Shown in pieces: positions 1 through 6,773 of a DNA stretch of 6,773 nucleotides. Position 1 is the stretch's first letter; every line of letters begins with the position of its first letter. The notes beneath the pieces were generated by a model. That model was given only the letters and a program-made list of their open reading frames with translations. It did not search any database and was not told the DNA's origin. Source of the stretch: Poriferisodalis multihospitum (lineage in GTDB: Bacteria > Actinomycetota > Acidimicrobiia > Acidimicrobiales > Poriferisodalaceae); the NCBI GenBank assembly GCA_028278755.1, contig JAPYOI010000251.1:1-6773 (forward strand). Reading direction: 5' to 3'. A program made the position numbers and the translations under genes.

Positions 1-618
1 CACCTTGGGGATCGGGGTGATGTCGACCGCCGGGTCCTGCAGGTCGACCAGCAGCAGGGTCATGCCCTGGGTCGGGCCGTCGCACAGCTCCTTGGGCGTC
101 GTGCGCACCAGCAACAGGCACACGTCGCAGTACGGGGCCTTGGTGGTCCACACCTTGGCTCCGGTGATCACGTACTCGTCGCCGTCGCGCTCGGCCCGGG
201 TGCGGATCGACGTGGTGTCGGTGCCGGCATCGGGCTCGGTGACGCCGAAGGCGGCGTGGATGGAGCCGTCGGCAACGCCCGGCAGGATCTCGGAGGCCAG
301 CGCTTCCGAGCCGTACTTGCGCACCGGTTCCATGCCGAAGATCGACAGGTGCAGGGCCGAGCAGCCGTTCATGGCCGCACCGCTGGCAGCTACCTCCTCC
401 AGCACGATCGACGCCTCGGTGATGCCTTGACCTCCGCCGCCGTACTCCTCCGGAATGGCGATGCCGACCCAGCCGCCTTCCGCCATTGCGTTGTAGAAGT
501 CCCAGGGGAACTCGTGCTGCTCGTCGCGCTCGCGCCAGTACTCGTCGGGGAAGTCTGCACAGACGCGCCGCACGCCCTCGCGGATCGCCTCGTGGTCCTC
601 GTTTTGGGTGAAGTCCAT
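1..618 (-). CDS. Acyl-CoA dehydrogenase family protein, N-terminal 206 residues (runs off the left edge)
   Basis: This is predicted to be a cytoplasmic FAD enzyme that introduces an alpha,beta double bond into an acyl-CoA thioester and passes electrons to an electron-transfer flavoprotein. The reading frame is open from the ATG at 618 to the window edge. Residues 1-115 resemble the helical N-terminal domain and include a Gly-rich turn, PEEYGGGG, at about 56-63. Residues 126-134 read VTEPDAGTD, the classic acyl-CoA dehydrogenase signature contacting flavin and substrate. ITGAKVWTT at 151-159 fits the following beta domain. The C-terminal helical domain with the catalytic glutamate lies outside the window, so activity and chain-length class cannot be judged. 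The start matches the usual family beginning (MDFT.. followed by an EAIRE helix), although no strong Shine-Dalgarno precedes it. It begins 33 bases after the larger XdhC gene and is probably the last visible member of the same operon. The family call is secure; the substrate is unknown. Confidence 0.93.
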   Translation of the reverse strand, partial: MDFTQNEDHEAIREGVRRVCADFPDEYWRERDEQHEFPWDFYNAMAEGGWVGIAIPEEYGGGGQGITEASIVLEEVAASGAAMNGCSALHLSIFGMEPVRKYGSEALASEILPGVADGSIHAAFGVTEPDAGTDTTSIRTRAERDGDEYVITGAKVWTTKAPYCDVCLLLVRTTPKELCDGPTQGMTLLLVDLQDPAVDITPIPKV

Positions 619-651
619 CGCGCCGACGCTACCGGGCGACCGCTGCCGGAT

Positions 652-1439
652 TCAGTGGATGCGGCCTTCGCCGTCCTTGAGACGGGGGGCTTGGCGGCCG
701 GTGTGCGAGGCGATGATCTCGGCCACGATCGACACGGCCGTTTCTTCGGGCGTGCGGCCGCCGATGTCGAGGCCGATCGGGGCCATGACCCGTTCTAGAT
801 CTTCGTCGGCGACGCCAGCCTCGCGGAGGCGCTCGGTTCGCTTCTCGTGGGTTGTGCGCGAACCCATCGCCCCGAGGTAGCCGACCCGAGTAGGCAAGGC
901 GCCGACGATGGCGGGCACGTCGAACTTGTGGTCGTGGGTGAGCACGCACACCGCATCGCGAGGACCCAGCTCGTCGCCGATGCGGTCGAGCAGGCGATTG
1001 GGCCAGTCGACGATGACCTCGTCGGCCATCGGGAAGCGGCGCTTCGTCGCGAAGACCTCTCTTGCGTCGCACACCGTGACGCGGTAGCCGAGCAGCTTGG
1101 CCTGGGAGGCGAGCGCCCGGGTGAAGTCGACGGCGCCGAAGATGACCATGTGCGGGCGCCGGGCGTGGCACTCGACGAACACGCTGAGGTCCATCTGGCG
1201 AGCTTCGCCGTGCTGGCCGTAGTGGCGCACCTCGCTGATGCCAGCGTCCAGCATCCCCAAGGCGTCGCGCTCCACCACCCTGTCGAGATCGGGGTCGCCG
1301 AGGGTGCCGAGTGCCGCCTCGCCAGGCTGGACGAGCAGTTTCTCGCCGGCGTCTGGGCCGTCGATGATCGTGGCGAGCGCGGCGGGCTCCTCGGCGCGGA
1401 TGGCGTCCCGGAATGCCTCGTAGATGCCCGCAGCCTCAC

Positions 1440-1443
<4 letters not shown>
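652..1443 (-). CDS. XdhC/CoxF family molybdenum-hydroxylase maturation protein (Rossmann part)
   Basis: This 263-residue protein is related to CoxF and the C-terminal half of XdhC, which help insert or sulfurate the molybdenum cofactor of CO dehydrogenase/xanthine dehydrogenase-type enzymes. Residues about 98-129 form the first beta-alpha-beta of a Rossmann fold (VIFGAVDFTRAL, then VTVCDARE). Further family blocks are VCVLTHDHKFDVP (165-177), YLGAMGSRTTHEKR (189-202) and IGLDIGGRTPEETAVS (223-238). Residues 18-90 look like a decayed copy of the XdhC N-terminal domain. The canonical GxGxxG is replaced by GAVD. The start is a GTG overlapping the stop of the preceding gene by four bases, with GGAGG ten bases upstream. 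The frame is open much further upstream, but there it only shadows the preceding gene and its composition is not protein-like. An ordinary full-length XdhC would contain this protein and the preceding one fused. The position after coxD-coxE matches coxF, but the exact target enzyme is inferred. Confidence 0.9.
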
Positions 1444-1757
<314 letters not shown>

Positions 1758-1766
1758 GTCCCCAGT

Positions 1767-1772
1767 CTCCCT
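1767..1772 (-). promoter_or_regulatory. Shine-Dalgarno of the small XdhC gene
   Basis: AGGGAG on the minus strand, nine bases ahead of the ATG at 1757. It is the best ribosome binding site in the 75-base gap after coxE and supports this start. Confidence 0.5.
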
Positions 1773-1832
1773 ATTGACATTGTTGCGGCATCGGAGGGTC
1801 GTGCGTCGGGTGATCGTGCGGTTCGGCCGGTC

Positions 1833-3005
1833 TCAGGCCGCGATGGCAGCAGCCAGGTGTTCGAGCGAATCGAAGGAATGGCCTTCGATGAACTCGTCGA
1901 CGTGCGGCAAAGCCGCAGCCATGCCACGAGCCAACGGCGCGTAGCCAGGGGTGTGCTTCAGCGGGTTGACCCAGACCAGCCGGTGGGTCACCAGGTGCAG
2001 GCGGGCCATCTGCTCGGCCAGCTCGTCAGGTGCACCGCGGTCCCAGCCGTCCGAGCAGATCACCACGATGGCCCCGCGCGCATGGCCCCGCACTCCCCAG
2101 CGATCGTTGAATTCATGCAGCGTCGCGCCCAGCCGAGTGCCGCCCGACCAGTCCTGCACCGAGTCGGCAGCGGCCGCCAAGCCGGCGTCGGGGTCACGGG
2201 ATGACAGCTCGCGGGTGACCCGGGTGAGCCGGGTGCCGATCGTGAACGCCTCCACCCGGGTCCGGCCGATCACCGCGGCGTGGGCGAACCGCACCAGCGC
2301 CCGGGCGTAGGGCTCCATGGAGCCCGACACGTCGAGCAGCAGCACCAAACGGCGCGGCTTGCGGTCGCCGACCAGGAACTCGCGCCGGATGGCCTCGCCG
2401 CCCGTCCTCAGCGCACGGCGGATGGTGCGACGCAGGTCCGGCCGCCGGGAGATGCGCTTGGCCCGAACGGCCCGCCGCGAGCGACGGGTGACTGCCTGGA
2501 AGCGCAGCTCGCCCATCAGGGCATGCAGCTCGGACAGCTCGCCATCGCTGCAATCGGCGAAGTCTTTGTGGCGCAGCGTCTCGACATCGCTGTAGCGGAC
2601 CCGCAGTGTCGGGCCGGCATCGGGCTCATCGCCGTCGTCTGGCGGCGATGCAGCGCTGTCGTCGTCGGTGTCGGTGGCCAGGGTCACCGAGATCGGCGGC
2701 AGCTCCACGATGATCCCGCTAGGCGCACGGCCTTCCCAGAACACCGCGAAGGCCCGGTCGTAGACACCGATGTCAGCCGGACTACCCACGAGCGTTGCGC
2801 GTCCTGCCCAGTACACGTCTTCACGGCTGGCAACTCCCAGCAGTCGCAGCGCTTCGGTGAATGCCATGACACGGCGGATGGTGACGGTCAGCCCCGCTCC
2901 ACGCAGGATCGACGAGAAGGCTGAAGCCAGGCGCTCAGGCTCGTTGACGTGGCCGTCGGGTGCCGGCGCGGGGGCACCGAGATCCGTGCCGGTGGCGCCA
3001 CTCAT
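1833..3005 (-). CDS. coxE: CoxE-type von Willebrand factor A (VWA) protein
   Basis: This 390-residue protein is of the CoxE family, the partner of a MoxR-type ATPase in maturation of CO dehydrogenase and related molybdenum hydroxylases. It is probably cytoplasmic: I see no signal peptide or membrane segment. The N-terminal region (about 20-105) carries the family helices. Residues 111-130 form a short acidic, low-complexity linker rich in Asp. An Arg-rich block (174-200, with LRRTIRRALRTGGE) leads into the VWA domain, as is usual for CoxE. The metal-binding MIDAS site is complete: DVSGSM at 225-230, SGGTRLG at 287-293 supplying the threonine, and SDGWDRG at 318-324. WVNPLK at 345-350 is another family block. 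It begins 78 bases after coxD, and the two are expected to work as an ATPase/metal-dependent adhesion pair. The ATG at 3005 has only a weak GC-rich ribosome site, so the start is less certain than the family. Confidence 0.93.
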   Translation of the reverse strand: MSGATGTDLGAPAPAPDGHVNEPERLASAFSSILRGAGLTVTIRRVMAFTEALRLLGVASREDVYWAGRATLVGSPADIGVYDRAFAVFWEGRAPSGIIVELPPISVTLATDTDDDSAASPPDDGDEPDAGPTLRVRYSDVETLRHKDFADCSDGELSELHALMGELRFQAVTRRSRRAVRAKRISRRPDLRRTIRRALRTGGEAIRREFLVGDRKPRRLVLLLDVSGSMEPYARALVRFAHAAVIGRTRVEAFTIGTRLTRVTRELSSRDPDAGLAAAADSVQDWSGGTRLGATLHEFNDRWGVRGHARGAIVVICSDGWDRGAPDELAEQMARLHLVTHRLVWVNPLKHTPGYAPLARGMAAALPHVDEFIEGHSFDSLEHLAAAIAA

Positions 3006-3083
3006 GGCGTCCCGCTCTTGTTCCCCGTGCTGATGCGATTGGGCTCACGGACCGCTCGGGCCCGGGGCTCAGCCACGCGGCCC

Positions 3084-3998
3084 TCAGGCCTCGGCGACGG
3101 CGGCCATGATCATCTCCATCCCGACCGATGTGACCCGTTGCTGGTCCTCGCGGTACTTCAGCACCGTCCCCAGCGTGGCTTCAAGCATGGGAGTGTCCAA
3201 TTCGGCGGCGCCAAGACGCCCCAAGGCCGTGGCCCAGTCGATGGTCTCGGCCACACCCGGGGGCTTGTACAGCCGCATCTCGCGCATCACCGACACGGCG
3301 GAGGCCACCTGCCGTGCGAGCGCGCCGTCCACGTCGGGCAACTTGAGCTTGACGATCTCGACCTCACGGTCGACCGACGGGTGCGAGACCCAGTGGTACA
3401 GGCAGCGGCGCTTGAGCGCATCGTGCACGTCGCGGGTCCGGTTGGAGGTGACCACCACAAGCGGTGGCCGGGCCGCTGTGATGGTGCCCAGCTCGGGCAC
3501 GGTGACCGTGAAGTCCGACAGCACCTCGAGCAGGAAGGCCTCGAACTCGTCGTCGGCCCGATCCACTTCGTCGATCAGCAGCACTGCGGGCGTGACGTCG
3601 TCGTGATCGATAGCCCGCAGCAGCGGCCGGCGGATCAGAAAGCGTTCCGAATACAGCTCGTCCTCGATGGCCTCGGCGTCGGCCGCAGCGCGTCCCGCAG
3701 CCTCTGCGGTGCGCAGGTGGAGGAGCTGGCGCGTGTAGTCCCATTCGTAGAGCGCCTGAGCGGCGTCGATGCCCTCGTAGCACTGCAGGCGGATGAACTC
3801 CCCGCCGATCCAGGCCGCGAGCACCTTTGCCAACTCGGTCTTGCCCACGCCGGCATCGCCCTCCAGGAAGAGGGGACGACCCATGGTGACCGACAGGTAC
3901 ACCACCGTCGACAGCCCCTGGTCGGGCAGGTAGCCATGCTCAGTCAGCGCCGCCGAGACATCAGCAGTAGTACCGGGCGCCGTGAACACAGCGGCCAA
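3084..3998 (-). CDS. coxD: CoxD-type MoxR-family AAA+ ATPase
   Basis: This 304-residue AAA+ ATPase of the MoxR family matches CoxD, which in CO-oxidising bacteria is needed to assemble the sulfur- and metal-containing active site of CO dehydrogenase, presumably by ATP-driven remodelling of the apo-enzyme. Walker A is GDAGVGKT (47-54), Walker B is VLLIDEVDRAD (139-149), sensor 1 is VVVTSN (181-186, Asn186), an arginine finger candidate lies in ALKRRC (194-199), and a helical lid with KPPGVAETIDW follows (245-255). RLQCYEGIDAAQALYEWDY (70-88) is a block I associate with the CoxD branch rather than other MoxR proteins. No ATG is available: the first start in frame is the TTG at 3998, with a GTG at 3989 as alternative, and neither has a clear ribosome site. 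It starts 22 bases after the stop of the TPR-like gene, so coupling to that gene is likely. Length is normal for the family and all ATPase motifs are intact. Confidence 0.94.
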   Translation of the reverse strand: MAAVFTAPGTTADVSAALTEHGYLPDQGLSTVVYLSVTMGRPLFLEGDAGVGKTELAKVLAAWIGGEFIRLQCYEGIDAAQALYEWDYTRQLLHLRTAEAAGRAAADAEAIEDELYSERFLIRRPLLRAIDHDDVTPAVLLIDEVDRADDEFEAFLLEVLSDFTVTVPELGTITAARPPLVVVTSNRTRDVHDALKRRCLYHWVSHPSVDREVEIVKLKLPDVDGALARQVASAVSVMREMRLYKPPGVAETIDWATALGRLGAAELDTPMLEATLGTVLKYREDQQRVTSVGMEMIMAAVAEA

Positions 3999-4020
3999 GG
4001 CTACGGCTTCGCAGGCCGCG

Positions 4021-5688
4021 CTATGAGATCGTTTCCAACCGGCAGAAGCAGGACGCTGTGATGGGCACGTCTGCCCGTGCGATGGCGAGATCGAGGCGCT
4101 GGCGAATCAGCGGTTCCTCCACCGTCTCCCCCCGCCGCACGAGGCACTCGTGCAGACCGTGCAGGCTCCAGACGTTGTCGGGGTGCTGGCAGGGCCGGCG
4201 CAGCTGATCGTCCAAGCCCAAGTCGGCTCTGTACAGCGCCTCGGCCTCGTCGTACTGGCCTTGCTCCGACAGCAACGCGGCCAGCGCATGGCGTGTCGGC
4301 TGCATCCAGCCCCAAGGCTCGTCGTAGGGCAGGTTGTCGTCGAGCTCCACCGCGTGGCGAAGATGATTGAACGCGACGTCGAAGTTGCCGCACCGGTACT
4401 CCACCTCGCCGTTCAGCATGGCCTCTGCCACGGTGAGGATGTCCAGACCGGTGTTGTTGAACAGCGTGCGGCTGGGCAGCACCTGGGCCTTGGCGGCGAG
4501 GAATTCCTCACGTTCGGCCAGCGCATCGTCAACCTGGCTCAGCGAGGCGTAGGCAACCGTGCGGGCGTAGCGCATCATGGCGGTGGTGACGCAATAGAAC
4601 TGTTGGTCGAAGGGCAGGTGCTGGTCGAGGATCTCGTGCCACTTGCCAAAGCGCACGAACACGTGCTGCTTGATCGCCACGAACCCTTCCAGCCAGTCGG
4701 CCATGGGCGGCGAGCCGGTTCGCAGCAGTTCCTCCGGCAGCGTGCGGTTCATCTCCTCGGCCGCCTCAAGGGCTGGGGTGTACTGGCCGGCCAGCATCGC
4801 CCCATACACCTTGAAGTGGTAGTCATGGCAGCGGTAGGCGGAATAGAAGTTCATGGGACCCTTGAGGTCCAGATACTTCCGGTCAGCCACGATGGCGGCC
4901 GAGTTGCGGGTGACGACGTTGTGGTAGTGACCGCACAGCACGTCGATATGGGTCGGCATATGGACCAGGTGCCCTGCGTCGGGCGCCAGATCGACGAGCC
5001 GGTCGCCGGCGGGCAAGGCCCGCTCAGGATGCGGCGACATCTCCATGAGATGGATGTACATGTGCAGCAAGCCCAGGTGACGGTTGGCGCCTTCGGCGTC
5101 GAGCGTCTCGAAGGCAGTCTCCAGCACATCGACCGCCTCAAGCGTGCCCGCGCCCTCCGCCGGCTCTCCGGTGACCAGGTCCCACAGCTCCCAAGGGGTG
5201 CGGTTCATGATCGCCTCGGCGAACAGGGAGCAGACATCCAGGTCGCCGCGGTGCGACCGGTGGACCTCGCGCATTGCGTCCGCGTAGGCGTTGTTCCATC
5301 GCCGGAAGTCGTCTTCGTCGGGCGCTTCGGGCTGCGACGGGTAGCGGTACGCCAACGCGCCGATCAGCGCGCGTTCGAGATCACCGGTGCCGGCTGAGGC
5401 AGACGCGGCCGCCGCTGCCTCGGTCCGTGCCCGGTCGAGCGAAGAGCGCAGATCGTCCTCATCGAAATCTTCCCACGGCTTGTTGTAGTTCGGGCCGACG
5501 GCGTACGCGATGCCCCAGTGCGCCATGGCGAAGTTGACGTCGTGCAACAGTGCGCGCTCGAAGCAGGCGATCGCCTCTTCATGATGGAAGCCGTAGCACC
5601 ACGCCATGCCGCGGTCGAACCAGAGCTGGGCTTCGGCGTCAGACGTCGTGACCGGCCAGCGATACGAGCCCAGATCGAAGTACGCCAT
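4021..5688 (-). CDS. TPR-like repeat protein with conserved-looking His/Cys motifs
   Basis: This is a 555-residue, probably cytoplasmic alpha-helical repeat protein of an uncharacterised TPR family. I see TPR-like helical pairs at about 20-60 (with FHHEEAIACFERAL at 34-47) and 429-493 (with GQYDEAEALYRADL at 477-490). The middle contains dense His/Cys motifs: HLGLLHMYIH (204-213), HLVHMPTHID (240-249), YRCHDYHF (285-292) and a terminal CFCR (547-550). These are more than a scaffold needs and could bind a metal or form an active site, though that is inference. No signal peptide or membrane helix is visible. I chose the ATG at 5688 because AGGAGG precedes it and the protein then begins MAYFDLGSY, which I recall as the family start. 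An ATG at 5766 would add 26 residues but has no ribosome site and falls on the putative -35 box. The gene heads the coxD-coxE-XdhC run and ends 22 bases before coxD. Function unknown. Confidence 0.88.
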   Translation of the reverse strand: MAYFDLGSYRWPVTTSDAEAQLWFDRGMAWCYGFHHEEAIACFERALLHDVNFAMAHWGIAYAVGPNYNKPWEDFDEDDLRSSLDRARTEAAAAASASAGTGDLERALIGALAYRYPSQPEAPDEDDFRRWNNAYADAMREVHRSHRGDLDVCSLFAEAIMNRTPWELWDLVTGEPAEGAGTLEAVDVLETAFETLDAEGANRHLGLLHMYIHLMEMSPHPERALPAGDRLVDLAPDAGHLVHMPTHIDVLCGHYHNVVTRNSAAIVADRKYLDLKGPMNFYSAYRCHDYHFKVYGAMLAGQYTPALEAAEEMNRTLPEELLRTGSPPMADWLEGFVAIKQHVFVRFGKWHEILDQHLPFDQQFYCVTTAMMRYARTVAYASLSQVDDALAEREEFLAAKAQVLPSRTLFNNTGLDILTVAEAMLNGEVEYRCGNFDVAFNHLRHAVELDDNLPYDEPWGWMQPTRHALAALLSEQGQYDEAEALYRADLGLDDQLRRPCQHPDNVWSLHGLHECLVRRGETVEEPLIRQRLDLAIARADVPITASCFCRLETIS

Positions 5689-5703
5689 CGCGGTGTTCCG
5701 AAT

Positions 5704-5709
5704 CCTCCT
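5704..5709 (-). promoter_or_regulatory. Strong Shine-Dalgarno of the TPR-like gene
   Basis: AGGAGG on the minus strand, 15 bases before the ATG at 5688. The sequence is a consensus ribosome binding site, though the spacing is longer than the usual 5-10 bases. It favours the 5688 start over the upstream in-frame ATG at 5766, which has no such site. Confidence 0.5.
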
Positions 5710-5736
5710 GGCCGTCGGGCTGTTCCCCAATAGCCC

Positions 5737-5766
5737 AGTATCTCTCACGAATTCGGCAAGAGTCAT
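5737..5766 (-). promoter_or_regulatory. Possible housekeeping-type promoter for the TPR-cox operon
   Basis: On the minus strand ATGACT (5761-5766; matches TGAC of the -35 consensus) and GATACT (5737-5742; four of six -10 matches) are separated by 18 bases. Transcription would begin near 5730, upstream of the AGGAGG site. The gap is noticeably more AT-rich than the surrounding genes. The match is weak and was found by eye; no operator or CO-sensing regulator site is recognisable. Confidence 0.28.
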
Positions 5767-5822
5767 GAATATTGTTCAACTCGCAGATGCGGGCAAGTTC
5801 AGGACTCGACCGTCTGTCGTGC

Positions 5823-6650
5823 TCAGCCCACGGCGATCATCGACGTGCCGGCCAGTGCCGCAGCGATGCCGATGGCCTGCCACCAGCGCAGCGTGTCGTC
5901 ATCGAAGAGCACCGCCAGAGCGATCGTCACCACCGGATACAGCGACGCTGCGACGGCGACTTCGCTGAGCGGGCCGCGTTGCAGCCCGGCGATGAAGGCG
6001 CCCATGCCGGCCCCGCCGGCCACTCCCCCTGCGAAGCCGGCGAGGCGGAGCGAGGGAGGCAGCATCTGCGGTATCCGCCGGACCCTGGTCACCGCCAGCA
6101 TGCACGCCAGCGCCGCCGTCCGCTGGGTGACCGCCGGCCACATGCCGCTGTCGAGATTGGTCTCGCCCAACAGCACCGTGGCTGTCGCGAACGAGACTCC
6201 CGCCAGCAGTGCGAAGGCGATGCCGCGCCCGATGTCTCCGCGCAAGTCCGGCACGATGACCGCGGCCAGCAACCCGGCGATGGTCACGGTGATGCCTGCG
6301 GCCACCACCGACGAGGGCCGCTCGCCAGCCGCGAGCCCGTATGCCAGCGGCCCCAGCGCGGTGGAGGCGGCGACCACCGGCGAGGCGATCGCTGCGGAGG
6401 ACACGGCCATGCTGTGCCACATCGCCGAGAGCGCGAGCGCCATCAAGACTCCCGATACAGCCCCGAGCGCGAGGGCCGCGCCGCCGGGCGAGCCCGGCAC
6501 CAGCAACAGCAGCACCACCGTCACGACCAGTCCGCCCATGAACGCGGTGCCGACTGCGGTCATGGCCCGCGCGCGTCGGCTGCAGTAGCGACCGAAGTAG
6601 TCGGATACGCCGATCAAGACCGACGCCGCAGCGCCCAGCAGCACCGGCAT
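5823..6650 (-). CDS. EamA-family (DMT superfamily) transporter
   Basis: This 275-residue, highly hydrophobic inner-membrane protein has the layout of an EamA/drug-metabolite transporter: two tandem five-helix halves (about 1-135 and 140-275) with ten likely membrane helices near 3-19, 31-51, 57-77, 86-107, 113-133, 142-161, 171-188, 203-223, 230-249 and 255-274. Typical blocks are the PVVAASTALGPL helix (91-102), GVSFATATVLLGE (151-163) and the end-of-repeat ASLYPVVTIALAVLF (235-249), which echoes the LYP(V/A)xT signature of the family. Family members export amino acids, metabolites or drugs by proton-coupled antiport. The substrate here cannot be predicted. The ATG at 6650 is the first start after an in-frame stop at 6663-6665 and has no clear Shine-Dalgarno. 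It follows the upstream gene by 75 bases and precedes the TPR-like gene by 134 bases with a possible promoter between, so I do not place it confidently in the cox operon. Confidence 0.9.
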   Translation of the reverse strand: MPVLLGAAASVLIGVSDYFGRYCSRRARAMTAVGTAFMGGLVVTVVLLLLVPGSPGGAALALGAVSGVLMALALSAMWHSMAVSSAAIASPVVAASTALGPLAYGLAAGERPSSVVAAGITVTIAGLLAAVIVPDLRGDIGRGIAFALLAGVSFATATVLLGETNLDSGMWPAVTQRTAALACMLAVTRVRRIPQMLPPSLRLAGFAGGVAGGAGMGAFIAGLQRGPLSEVAVAASLYPVVTIALAVLFDDDTLRWWQAIGIAAALAGTSMIAVG

Positions 6651-6691
6651 GCGAATCGCACGCTAGTGGTGTGCCCAGTTGCGCTTGGCGG

Positions 6692-6711
6692 CCGCCGTCG
6701 CGCATCGGCGG
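6692..6711 (-). terminator. Small GC hairpin after the upstream gene, possible terminator
   Basis: A perfect six-base inverted repeat (CCGCCG / CGGCGG) with an eight-base loop lies 14 bases beyond the stop of the partial gene at the right edge. There is no U-tract after it. Actinobacterial terminators often lack one, but short GC repeats also arise by chance in such DNA, so the call is tentative. Confidence 0.22.
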
Positions 6712-6725
6712 ACCGCTCTTCGGTG

Positions 6726-6773
6726 TCAGCTGGTGCCGAGCGAGAGCAGGTTGTCGACGGGCTGGTAGAGCTC
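6726..6773 (-). CDS. C-terminal fragment (15 codons) of an unidentified gene, cut by the right edge
   Basis: Reading from the right edge, the minus strand gives ELYQPVDNLLSLGTS followed by TGA. All 15 sense codons end in G or C, matching the third-position bias of the secure genes here, and the stop is followed by a small hairpin and then the transporter start 75 bases on. This is what the tail of a gene would look like, but 15 residues are too few to name a family. It could be the gene upstream of the EamA transporter in the same transcription unit. Confidence 0.4.
   Translation of the reverse strand, partial: ELYQPVDNLLSLGTS

Noticed and set aside
1774..1779. Perfect TTGACA on the plus strand in the gap before the small XdhC gene
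   Set aside because: It points away from the genes it adjoins, no matching -10 box follows at 16-18 bases, and no plus-strand gene would be served.
1824..1840. Five-base inverted repeat (CGGCC / GGCCG) around the coxE stop codon
   Set aside because: It is too short, overlaps the coding end and has no U-tract. Such repeats are expected by chance in this base composition.
2949..4061. A 370-codon open frame on the plus strand across coxD and the coxD-coxE gap
   Set aside because: It is antisense to an ATPase with every AAA+ motif intact. The translated product is His/Gln/Arg-rich with no family features.
4150..5397. A 415-codon open frame on the plus strand, opposite the TPR-like gene
   Set aside because: It has no recognisable domain and a composition typical of the complement of a GC-rich gene. 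The minus-strand frame gives a clear repeat protein. The plus frame stays open because GC-rich codons avoid stops on both strands.
5899..6705. A 268-codon minus-strand frame overlapping the transporter
   Set aside because: It is Arg/Gly-rich and without membrane helices, whereas the other frame gives ten well-spaced helices of the EamA type.

Overview
The window is a compact, GC-rich stretch (by eye about two thirds G+C or more) in which every gene I can support reads on the minus strand, so transcription runs from high to low coordinates. GC-rich third codon positions, the occasional GTG or TTG start and the gene families all suggest an actinobacterium. An Acidimicrobiia-like lineage is possible, but no taxonomic marker gene is present, so this is only an impression. 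I found no RNA genes, insertion sequences, CRISPR arrays or phage genes, and no gene-free gap exceeds about 135 bases.

Reading in the direction of transcription, the right edge holds the last 15 codons of an unidentified gene (stop at 6726), followed by a small GC hairpin. Next is a ten-helix EamA/DMT-type transporter (5823-6650). After a 134-base gap with a plausible promoter and a strong Shine-Dalgarno sequence comes a likely operon: a 555-residue TPR-like protein rich in conserved-looking His/Cys motifs (4021-5688), a MoxR-type AAA+ ATPase of the CoxD kind (3084-3998), a CoxE-type von Willebrand A protein (1833-3005), two tandem XdhC-family proteins overlapping by four bases (1440-1757 and 652-1443), and the N-terminal half of an acyl-CoA dehydrogenase that runs off the left edge (1-618).

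The core is a molybdenum-hydroxylase maturation cassette in the order D-E-F known from carbon monoxide dehydrogenase clusters. The AAA+ ATPase and its VWA partner are expected to remodel the apo-enzyme. XdhC-type proteins are expected to handle the molybdenum cofactor and its sulfuration. The catalytic subunits (CoxL/M/S or xanthine dehydrogenase-like) are absent from the window. The genes on either side are a TPR-like protein and an acyl-CoA dehydrogenase, so this may be a detached maturation set serving an enzyme encoded elsewhere.

Three observations deserve most attention. XdhC is split at its domain boundary with an internal ribosome binding site. The larger XdhC piece carries a degenerate second copy of the XdhC N-terminal domain that has lost the cysteine. 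The uncharacterised TPR-like protein has clustered His/Cys motifs and lies only 22 bases upstream of coxD.
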